From Verrucomicrobiota bacterium (GTDB lineage: Bacteria > Verrucomicrobiota > Lentisphaeria > JABSQK01 > JAJFLO01): 64,000 nucleotides of DNA. Shown one piece after another: positions 8,144 to 14,921 of this stretch. Both the position numbers and the translations under genes were made by a program. The notes below the pieces were generated by a model that searched no databases, had not been told where the DNA came from, and saw only the letters and a list, made by a program, of their open reading frames with translations. The stretch is from NCBI GenBank assembly GCA_021772615.1, contig JAJFLQ010000104.1, positions 62,001 through 126,000 of the forward strand, read 5' to 3'. Each line of letters starts with the position of its first letter. The first letter of the stretch is position 1.

Positions 8144-8383
8144 TTGATTAATCCAGCTAATCTGGCTATTATTTTTGAAGCAAAAAACAAGCTGTCGGGG
8201 CTGATTTCGGATATTGAGAAAAAGGGAACAGCATATCTGATCTGCAAGAATGGCAGACCGGTCGCTGAACACGTTGCGCATAAGTCGAAGGACCGGTTGA
8301 AGAATCATTCTCAGTTGCACGTGAACGTGCACGGGCAACTTTTTGATGATGACTCAACCGGGGACTGGGAATGTCTGCGGTAA
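8144..8383 (+). CDS. Phd/YefM-family antitoxin-like protein
   Basis: The frame encodes IIFEAKNKLSGLISDIEKKG and then AYLICKNGRPVAEHV, which match the DNA-binding N-terminal core of Phd/YefM antitoxins. No ATG is present at the expected place; a TTG at 8144 is the nearest candidate and the open frame runs further upstream through repeat DNA, so the native start may be lost. The stop (8381-8383) overlaps the start of the vapC-like fragment at 8371, the usual toxin-antitoxin arrangement. It would normally repress its own operon and neutralise a VapC-type RNase. With a broken toxin it is probably a relic or a stand-alone repressor. Confidence 0.5.
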   Translation: MINPANLAIIFEAKNKLSGLISDIEKKGTAYLICKNGRPVAEHVAHKSKDRLKNHSQLHVNVHGQLFDDDSTGDWECLR

Positions 8384-8605
8384 TTCTCGATACTTGCGCA
8401 GGAATGGTATAGCAAGGCGCTCGATGTACTTGACCTGGTCGAGATACCGATAACCGGAGAAATCGGTTTGTCATCGGCCAGTCTACCGTCCATTCACCGG
8501 AATCCGGCGGATCGCCTGATAATCGCGACAGCGAAACTCAAGCGATTTAGGGTCGTCACTCACGACAGCCGATTCGAAAAGTACGGCGTAGCGGTATTGA
8601 AGTAA
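8371..8605 (+). pseudogene. VapC/PIN-domain toxin remnant with internal deletion
   Basis: From the ATG at 8371 the frame reads MSAVILDTCA, the PIN-domain N-terminus with its first metal-binding Asp, then meets a stop at 8410-8412. In the next frame, from 8405 to a stop at 8603-8605, the C-terminal half of the same family follows: EIPITGEIGL, HRNPADRLIIATA and VVTHDSRF, including later acidic residues of the active site. About 40-50 residues of the middle expected for a 125-residue VapC are missing, so this is a deletion plus frame change rather than one sequencing error. No functional nuclease can be made from it. Confidence 0.6.
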
Positions 8606-8759
8606 CGTTGACATTCCTTCCTGAGTAAAGCACGTTTCGATTGCACAGATCCCGCGCTGCTGTGATCTATGCTCTTTGAGTCTCCGTTCAAGCACGAGCT
8701 ATTCGCGGGAATCCATATTCACCGTTTCCAGTCACAGAGGCCTTTGACCCTCCATTGTC

Positions 8760-8923
8760 CTTTTTCTCTCTGCGCCTCAGCGTCTCTGCGCGATAACAAT
8801 CTTTTTCGCCCGGTCCCCGGCCGCGAACGCATGAATCTCGCACAAAGCCACAAAGCCACCAAGGGCGGGCAGGGCGAAGCGCGGTGTCGTCTTTTCTGGA
8901 GGGACGCAGTCCTCTGCGTCCGG
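8760..8923 (+). repeat. Composite intergenic repeat, copy 2
   Basis: Same modular order as copy 1: TTTTTCTCTCTGCGCCTCAG, GATAACAATCTTTTTCGCCC, CACAAAGCCACAAAGCCACC, AGCGCGGT, then a perfect GGACGCAG hairpin (8902-8921). Identity with copy 1 is high in the first 60 bases. Confidence 0.65.
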
Positions 8924-9058
8924 TTTGCTGGGTGGCGTTTCGGTACCTCTGCGCCTCGTCCGGCATCCTGTGTTGTACGCGGGCCTCGATATTTGCCGTG
9001 TTCGGTCACAGAGGCCTGTGACCCTCCAGTATTGCGCGAGTACATTCCTGCCGTATCA

Positions 9059-9153
9059 TCCGGCCGCAGTCGCATGGATCTCGCGCAAAGCCGCGAAGGG
9101 CCGCGCAAAGCGCGGTGTCCTCTTTCTGGAGGGACGCAGTCCTCTGCGTCCGG
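9059..9153 (+). repeat. Composite intergenic repeat, copy 3 (partial)
   Basis: Contains the second half of the module: ATGGATCTCGCGCAAAGCCG, AAAGCGCGGTGTCC, and the perfect GGACGCAG hairpin at 9132-9151. The first half is absent. Confidence 0.6.
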
Positions 9154-9243
9154 TCGCGGACACAGATGCTCACGCCCTCCATCGCGTCGGCAAGGGCATC
9201 TTGCGGAGGGCGGGCGGCGTCGCCGCGAGCCGTGGCGCCGCGG

Positions 9244-10932
9244 CTACGATCTTACCGCCGGCTTCTTATGTTTATCGATCAGTTCGGCGGCGTGTTTCAT
9301 GACCACGGAACTCGCGTCTTCACCGCCTAGCATGCGAGCGATTTCGGCAACGCGGTTGGGGTCGTCGAGTACGGTGACAGACGCCGTCGTACGCCCTGCG
9401 GTCAGGGCTTTGCTGACCTGAAAATGACGATCTGCCGCGGCTGCAACCTGGGGCAGGTGGGTGATGCAGATGACCTGGTGATTGCCCGCAAGTTTGTAGA
9501 GTTCCGCACCGACGACGCCGGCTACGACGCCACCGATGTTGACATCGATCTCGTCGAACACCAGTACCGGTGTGTCGTCGACGTCGGCCAGGATGGTCTT
9601 CACGGCGAGCATAACGCGGGCAATCTCGCCGCTACTGGCGATCTGCCGCAGCATTTTGCTGCCTTCCCCCGGATTCGGGGAAAAATAAAACTCGGCGCGG
9701 TCCGCTCCGGTCGGACCCGGCTCGGTGGGCGTTAACTCGATCGAGAATGCACCCTTCTCGAATCCGAGATTGCGCAGTTGCGCGGTAATTGCTTTCGCAA
9801 GTTTTTTTGCCGCACGCTGACGTTTCCCGGAAAGCTCGCGTGCCGCTGCGGCCACGTCTGTTTCTGCATCCGCTATCTGCTGACGAAAGGCTGCAAGGCG
9901 AGCCTCAAGGTTGTCAACACCAGCCAGGCGTGCTTCGGCCTTGTCGGCGAAGTGCAGGATGTCTGCAACCGTATCGCCATATTTCTGCTTCAATTTTCGG
10001 ATCACGGCAAGGCGCTGTTCGAGTTGGTTGAATTCGGCTGGATCAATGTCGATTCGCTGCGCGTAGTCATTGAGTTCGTCTTCAAGCCCGGTAAGGCCGA
10101 CCATAATGTCGTCGAGACCGGCCGTCAGACGACGGCTTGTGTCGGCATCGTACCGTTCCAGTTGCAGCAGGTCGCGCATGATCGCGGATAGGATCTCGGT
10201 GACGCCGTTTTCCCCCGCAAGTCGGTCGTTCCCGGCATTGAGAAGTTCGAGGATTTGACGGCTGTTGGCAGCCACGGCATGGCGCGTGGTGACGTCTGTG
10301 TCTTCGTCCGGTTGTAGATCCGCATCGCGAATCTCTCGGATCTGGTGACGAATGATGTCGATCTGGTCCGGAGGCGGTGCGTCGGCCTTGCAGGCTGCCA
10401 TCTCCTGACGCAGCTCCGACAGCCGGCCGTAGCACGTTTGATAGGTGCGGAACACATCGCCTAATGTGGCGAATGCATCGATGTAGGCGAGTTGGCGCGC
10501 GGGTTGCGCCAGCGACTGATGGTCGTACGGGCCGTGTACATCGACCAACAGCCCGCCGACGTCGCGCAGCAGACGAGCTGTTGTGGGCGCGGCGTTTATG
10601 TAATTTTTCACCCCGCTGGATGTGATCCGCCGCGAGACAATAAGCTGGCCGTCGTCACAGGGCTGGGCGCCCGCGTCATCCAGAACAGCGCCAAGGCGCT
10701 TGAGCGTTGCCGGAACTTCTCCCAGGGTGTATACGGCATGCACATCGCAGTGGTCGGCGCCCTGACGAATCTGGGATTTGTCGGGACGTTGTCCCAGTAG
10801 CAGCTGAAGCGCGCCGATTACAATGGACTTGCCCGCACCGGTTTCTCCGGTGATGATGTTGAATCCCGTGTCGAACTCGATGGTCAACTTATCGATCAGC
10901 GCGAAATTTCGAATGGTGAGTTCAGATAGCAT
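9244..10932 (-). CDS. recN: DNA repair protein RecN
   Basis: A 562-residue SMC-like ATPase. Walker A GETGAGKS lies at residues 29-36, a long coiled-coil region with a central hinge spans about 150-380, the ABC signature appears as SSGEIARVML near 440, and Walker B as VLVFDEID near 465; the tail THLPQVAAAADRHF is characteristic of RecN. It takes part in recombinational repair of double-strand breaks. Length is close to that of E. coli RecN (553). It is the third gene of a minus-strand operon, 26 bases after hisD, and ends at the repeat region. Nothing unusual in the motifs. Confidence 0.95.
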   Translation of the reverse strand: MLSELTIRNFALIDKLTIEFDTGFNIITGETGAGKSIVIGALQLLLGQRPDKSQIRQGADHCDVHAVYTLGEVPATLKRLGAVLDDAGAQPCDDGQLIVSRRITSSGVKNYINAAPTTARLLRDVGGLLVDVHGPYDHQSLAQPARQLAYIDAFATLGDVFRTYQTCYGRLSELRQEMAACKADAPPPDQIDIIRHQIREIRDADLQPDEDTDVTTRHAVAANSRQILELLNAGNDRLAGENGVTEILSAIMRDLLQLERYDADTSRRLTAGLDDIMVGLTGLEDELNDYAQRIDIDPAEFNQLEQRLAVIRKLKQKYGDTVADILHFADKAEARLAGVDNLEARLAAFRQQIADAETDVAAAARELSGKRQRAAKKLAKAITAQLRNLGFEKGAFSIELTPTEPGPTGADRAEFYFSPNPGEGSKMLRQIASSGEIARVMLAVKTILADVDDTPVLVFDEIDVNIGGVVAGVVGAELYKLAGNHQVICITHLPQVAAAADRHFQVSKALTAGRTTASVTVLDDPNRVAEIARMLGGEDASSVVMKHAAELIDKHKKPAVRS

Positions 10933-10958
10933 AGGGGCGGCGACGGTTGCGGAAACGT

Positions 10959-12251
10959 TCAGTCCTGGAAGCGTATGGCGGTTGATCGGCCGTGCGCCTC
11001 CAGCTCCTCAATTCGGGCAAAGGTCTCGATCGCTTGGACCTCTCTGGACAGGGCGTCCTGATTGTATTGGATGACGCTGATCCGCCGGTAGAAATGGTCG
11101 ATTGTCAGACCGCTGAAACACGTGGCGGTACCGCCGGTCGGCAGTACGTGGCTCGGGCCGGCAACGAAATCGCCGACTGGCTCCGGCGTCCACTTGCCGA
11201 GAAAGATCGCGCCGGCAGCGGTAATCCGTTGCGCAATGTCGTCGTCTGATGACGTCATGATTTCGAGGTGTTCCGGTGCGAACCGATTGGCAATGGCAAC
11301 GGCGTCCTCAAGTGATTGCACCAGGAGTATGTATACGCCGTTTTCGACAACGTTTCGTGCCGTTTCGGGAGCTGTGAGCCGGCCAAGCTGGCGCGTGATT
11401 TCCGATACGGCATTGTCGGCTATTGTCGGGCATGTGGTAACGAGAACGGCCAGTTCATGACCCGACCCATGTTCCGCCTGCGCCAGCATGTCGGCGGCGA
11501 TGAATCGAGGATCCGCCGACGCGTCGGCAATGATCATGACCTCAGACGGACCAGCCACCAGATCCAGCGCGACATGCCCGTAGACCTTGCGTTTTGCGGC
11601 AGCGACATAGGCATTGCCGGGCCCGACGATCTTGTCAACTTTGGCAATGGATTGTGTGCCGTAGGCGAGGGCGCCTATCGCATAGACGCCGCCAAGACGA
11701 TAAATACTGGTCGCGCCGGCAACGCTGGCCGCATGGAGAATGGCGGGATTTACGGCACCGGTCGACGACGAGGGTGTTGTGACGACAATGTCCTTGACGC
11801 CTGCTGCTCGCGCCATCGTAACGGTATGCAGGACTGTTGAGACAAGCGGTGCGTGTCCGCCTGGTATATACGCGGCGACGCGGTCGAACGGTACGAAGCG
11901 CTCGCCGAGTTGCACGCCCGGGCGCGGTGAATAGGACCATGTCTCGGCCTTGCGGCGGTTTGAGAATTCGCAGATATTCGCATGTGCCAGCTCAATCGCC
12001 GCTCGTGTGTCGGCGTCGACCGTTGCGTCGGCCGCGTCGATCTCTGCCTGTGTAACCAGAAAATCACCCGGCGTCAGCGCCATGTTGTCAAATTTTCGGG
12101 CGTACTCGCACACTGCACCGTCGCCGCGCTCGCGGATGTTTTGCAGGATGTCGTCTACCTGCGCGTCCAGGGTATCGGAAAACGCAGTACGCGTGCACAA
12201 CGCTTCGAGTGCAGCCGGAAAATCCGTATCGCTATACGTCAATCGTTTCAT
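10959..12251 (-). CDS. hisD: Histidinol dehydrogenase
   Basis: The 430-residue product oxidises L-histidinol to L-histidine using NAD and zinc, the last step of histidine synthesis. Diagnostic segments are GPGNAYVAAAKRKVYG, LVAGPSEVMIIAD, QAEHGSG and FAPEHLEIM, the last holding the catalytic Glu-His pair. The start at 12251 overlaps the stop of the upstream gene as ATGA and has GGAG 11 bases before it; a longer open frame upstream lies inside that gene and is not preferred. It is translationally coupled to a PurO-type IMP cyclohydrolase gene. No other his gene lies in the window. Confidence 0.95.
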   Translation of the reverse strand: MKRLTYSDTDFPAALEALCTRTAFSDTLDAQVDDILQNIRERGDGAVCEYARKFDNMALTPGDFLVTQAEIDAADATVDADTRAAIELAHANICEFSNRRKAETWSYSPRPGVQLGERFVPFDRVAAYIPGGHAPLVSTVLHTVTMARAAGVKDIVVTTPSSSTGAVNPAILHAASVAGATSIYRLGGVYAIGALAYGTQSIAKVDKIVGPGNAYVAAAKRKVYGHVALDLVAGPSEVMIIADASADPRFIAADMLAQAEHGSGHELAVLVTTCPTIADNAVSEITRQLGRLTAPETARNVVENGVYILLVQSLEDAVAIANRFAPEHLEIMTSSDDDIAQRITAAGAIFLGKWTPEPVGDFVAGPSHVLPTGGTATCFSGLTIDHFYRRISVIQYNQDALSREVQAIETFARIEELEAHGRSTAIRFQD

Positions 12252-12889
12252 TTGGCATTTTTCTCCGCGGTTTCGAATTGTCCGGAGGATCCAAGAAGGG
12301 CGCATGCCGCAGTAACGGGCTTGTCGAGATCGGCGTATGCACCGCCAGACAGTATGTAGTCGCAGGCTACCTCCGCTGTGGGCGCATTGAACGTATCGTC
12401 GCGATACCTGTCGCTCGGTGTATCGTGTTCGTACGTAGCGATATAGTGCGACGTTCCCGGTTTCAGAGAAAACGCTCGGACATGGAGCGATGAGCGTGTG
12501 ACGATGCCGAGATATCCGGTTTCCTTGATGACGTCAATCACGCCCGCGATTCGTGGTGTATTCAAGGCGTCGTGCTCGTAGTCCATCGCCTGCAGTACGG
12601 TCACCATCGCATCGCGAACGCTGAGGCCATCGGCGAGTTTCATTGCCAGAAAGTCGGTATGCGTGCCATTGCTCACCACGGCGAAGCGATCAGATGTGGT
12701 CAGACAGTTGTAGGCGATAAATGGATTTTTCTGCATGTCATCCTCGAAACCTGGACGCGGCAGGATCGCGGTCGCACTACCGAGTTTTCGTGCTTCGCGA
12801 TTTGGAAACGAGCGGGAGGAAACGCGATATAAGGCGCCGAGTCTGCCATCGCGATTCCGCCCTACAGCTACAATACGTCCTACATACAT
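12248..12889 (-). CDS. IMP cyclohydrolase, PurO-like (COG3363) family
   Basis: A 213-residue protein whose N-terminus MYVGRIVAVGRNRDG and YRVSSRSFPNR match the IMP cyclohydrolase family related to archaeal PurO, an Ntn-fold enzyme that closes FAICAR to IMP. Most bacteria use the bifunctional PurH instead. The start has a clear AAAGGAG site about ten bases upstream. The gene overlaps hisD by four bases. The link is metabolic: histidine synthesis releases AICAR, which after formylation is the precursor of this enzyme's substrate. Function is by family; no formyltransferase partner is visible nearby. Confidence 0.8.
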   Translation of the reverse strand: MYVGRIVAVGRNRDGRLGALYRVSSRSFPNREARKLGSATAILPRPGFEDDMQKNPFIAYNCLTTSDRFAVVSNGTHTDFLAMKLADGLSVRDAMVTVLQAMDYEHDALNTPRIAGVIDVIKETGYLGIVTRSSLHVRAFSLKPGTSHYIATYEHDTPSDRYRDDTFNAPTAEVACDYILSGGAYADLDKPVTAACALLGSSGQFETAEKNAK

Positions 12890-12940
12890 GGTGATCTAGC
12901 TCCTTTTGTTGTAATGCCGGTAATGCGGTCCGTGCGTGGA

Positions 12941-13444
12941 TTATCCGGCGGTTGCCGCGCATGGACAGCGCCGTTTCCCTGCCCGGAGTGCGTATTTAAA
13001 ATGTGACCGCTGTGTCATGGGCGCGCGAATGGCACAGCGGTCACATTTTGAACACGCACTCGTTTGCCAAGACATTCGACGCAAGTGCAACCAGTTGATC
13101 GACGTAGATTCTGTTGGTCTGTTGGGCATCGGGACCAATCGCTGGAATACATTGCAGTGCACACGTTCCTTTCCTTTCAATTTCAACAGAGCTATCGGAC
13201 TTGGACCCGGTTCGGGTATCATGCGATCCAGATTGTCCAGCAAACCCAGAACGCGAAGAATCCGGACGATGGTGGCCATTTGCGTTGACTCGCCGGCCTC
13301 TATGCGTTCCACCGTACGCTTGGACACGCCCGCGCGTTCGGCCATCGCTGCCGGCGTGATCTCCATGTTCACCCGCCGTCGCGCCAGCCGCCGGCCGATT
13401 TCGGCCATGATGACATCATTATTTAGAGTAGATTCGAAATCCAT
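12941..13444 (-). CDS. HTH (XRE/HipB-like) transcriptional regulator with aberrant C-terminus
   Basis: Residues 1-85 form an XRE-type helix-turn-helix protein (IGRRLARRR, AMAERAGVSKRTVERIEAG, IVRILRVLGLLDNLDRMIPE, SPIALLKLKGKER) like the small HTH proteins that precede hipA-type kinases. After KGKER the sequence changes character; residues about 125-155 are read from a 76-bp hairpin element (12986-13061), so the native tail was probably replaced. No HipA-like gene follows. A palindrome (13443-13457) covers the start codon, which suggests autoregulation. It may be an orphan antitoxin or repressor; activity of the altered protein is uncertain. Confidence 0.6.
   Translation of the reverse strand: MDFESTLNNDVIMAEIGRRLARRRVNMEITPAAMAERAGVSKRTVERIEAGESTQMATIVRILRVLGLLDNLDRMIPEPGPSPIALLKLKGKERVHCNVFQRLVPMPNRPTESTSINWLHLRRMSWQTSACSKCDRCAIRAPMTQRSHFKYALRAGKRRCPCAATAG
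12986..13061. repeat. 76-bp near-perfect hairpin element
   Basis: The left arm 12986-13018 and right arm 13029-13061 are inverted repeats matching at 30 of 33 positions, with core AAATGTGACCGCTGTG, around a 10-base spacer. It lies in the 3' part of the HTH gene and 97 bases upstream of the purO-like start. It looks like a palindromic mobile or MITE-like repeat; it could also act as a transcription terminator. Confidence 0.65.
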
Positions 13445-13457
13445 ATTCGTCGAATAT
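13443..13457. promoter_or_regulatory. Candidate operator over the start of the HTH gene
   Basis: ATATTCG-T-CGAATAT is a perfect 7-bp palindrome overlapping the ATG at 13444-13442. No Shine-Dalgarno sequence precedes the gene. Binding of the encoded HTH protein here would block initiation; this is inferred from position. Confidence 0.35.
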
Positions 13458-13676
13458 TGCGAGTTAGTGCCACCTGATTACATTGTGTCGCCAAATGTTG
13501 CGAATGACAAGAGGCTTTCGCACCGATGGTTGCTTTCATCGCCACACGACGTGACATACCGGTCGTTTAAGAATCACCTATTCGGACAACCTGATCGTGA
13601 ACTGGCTCGCATTTCTGTTTCACCGTCTATCGTTCATGGCCTTGTTCAGGCAGCGGGAGGCCTTCTCGTCGGGCGT

Positions 13677-14858
13677 CTACGTCAAGGAATTGCCATTGAC
13701 TATACCCCTGTAGGCGTCAAGAACGCGCCGCGCCGTTCGGTCCCACGTATACCGTTGTGCTTGCACCTTCCCTTTTCGGACTTGGTGTTGCTGCAATTCC
13801 TGGTCTCCGTCCAGGCAAGCGATCGTTTCCGCAATATCCTGCGGATCTTCCTGATCGAAAAAAAGCGCCGCGTCACCGGCAGTTTCCCGGAAAGCCGGAA
13901 TTGAAGCACAGGCCACAGGCACGCCGCTCGCCATCGCCTCGAGTATCGGCATCCCAAAGCCTTCGAAGCGAGATGGATGCGCGAAGAGGCTGGCCTGATT
14001 GTACAACAGCAACAAATCCTGATCGGGTATCCCGGGAATTATGGTAATATGCTCGCGCAAACCGAGCTTGTCGCGTTCCTTGTAAATCACGTCCGGTTGC
14101 CAGTAATGAATTCCTGCGAAAACGAGGCCGTGAGCTATCTTGTACTTTTCCTTGAGTTGATGGTACGCCCTAATCAGATTGACGTGGTTCTTTCGTGGAT
14201 GGTCCAATGACGACACAAACAGAATGTACGACGCCGGTAATCGATATTTCATGCGAAAACGCTTAGCGTGATCATCCGTGTAGTCAGACTGATAGAAGCC
14301 GGCCCGGCACCCATTCGGTGCAATCGCAACGTGTTCGCGTGGAATATTCAGAATACACCGTAGGTCGTCGGAAGTCGCCTTGCTTACGGCGTGTAGATTG
14401 ACGTGGCGTTTGATCAGTGGGGCCAACACCGTGCGGCAAAAGAGATAACGCGGCGCCGTGTACAGCTGCGAATATTTCAAATGATGGATATCATGAATGG
14501 TTGCCAACGTTCGCCGAAACGGAAAGAGACTGAGCCTCCGGTTGCCGGCAAAAAGATGGAGCACATCGATCTTACGTTTTCGCGCACGGCTGGGCAGCTG
14601 CATGAAATACCATGTAATATCGATCAGGAGATTCGCGGAATTCGGAGCCGAGGTATCGATTTGGAAATTGTCGCCCAGCCCGTCAAACAACGAACGATGA
14701 GAGGGCGACGTGAATATGGTGAAGCGATAAGGTGTATCAGTACGGCTCAATGCCGTGATCAAGGAGAGGGAATAGACGCTGATGCCGTCGCGCTCCGAAT
14801 CGAGAGGTCGCAAACTGGGAACCAGTCCAATATGATAATTCTTTTCGCTATGATTCAT
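13677..14858 (-). CDS. Glycosyltransferase, GT4 family (GT-B fold)
   Basis: The 393-residue protein has the layout of retaining GT4 enzymes: an N-terminal acceptor domain with TIHDIHHLKY and LHAVSKATSDDL, and a C-terminal donor domain (from about residue 200) with ILFVSSLDHPRKNH and the EX7E motif in RFEGFGMPILEAMASG. It transfers a sugar from a nucleotide donor to a glycan or lipid acceptor at the cytoplasmic face of the membrane. It lies 63 bases downstream of the ABC exporter gene on the same strand, so the two probably act together. The donor sugar cannot be read from the sequence. The 232 bases between this gene and the HTH gene hold no further gene. Confidence 0.85.
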   Translation of the reverse strand: MNHSEKNYHIGLVPSLRPLDSERDGISVYSLSLITALSRTDTPYRFTIFTSPSHRSLFDGLGDNFQIDTSAPNSANLLIDITWYFMQLPSRARKRKIDVLHLFAGNRRLSLFPFRRTLATIHDIHHLKYSQLYTAPRYLFCRTVLAPLIKRHVNLHAVSKATSDDLRCILNIPREHVAIAPNGCRAGFYQSDYTDDHAKRFRMKYRLPASYILFVSSLDHPRKNHVNLIRAYHQLKEKYKIAHGLVFAGIHYWQPDVIYKERDKLGLREHITIIPGIPDQDLLLLYNQASLFAHPSRFEGFGMPILEAMASGVPVACASIPAFRETAGDAALFFDQEDPQDIAETIACLDGDQELQQHQVRKGKVQAQRYTWDRTARRVLDAYRGIVNGNSLT

Positions 14859-14921
14859 GACGGATTATGGGCGACAACGTGTTTGGCTGTGATAAAGACA
14901 GAGGACATTGCTGCCAGGCGC

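Larger units (their letters stand above)
7470..9230. repeat. Family of covarying GGAGGG hairpin repeats
   Basis: At least ten copies share GGAGGG followed by an 8-bp stem and a 4-base loop. Perfect copies are GGTCGCAG/TCCC/CTGCGACC (7564-7583), GGACGCAG/TCCT/CTGCGTCC (8902-8921 and 9132-9151), and GGTCACAG/AGGC/CTGTGACC (9004-9023, inverted orientation). The copy at 7654-7673 pairs fully if G-U is allowed. Degenerate copies start near 7471, 7775, 7973, 8731 (inverted) and 9205. The arms differ between copies but keep pairing. The region 7258-9243 has no intact gene apart from a small antitoxin frame. Confidence 0.7.

Noticed and set aside
8669..9421. 250-codon frame through the repeat region
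   Set aside because: It translates hairpin repeats and the antisense of recN; repeated peptide segments come from DNA repeats.
12936..13904. 322-codon frame on the plus strand
   Set aside because: It runs antisense through the HTH and glycosyltransferase genes and the palindrome; composition is not protein-like.
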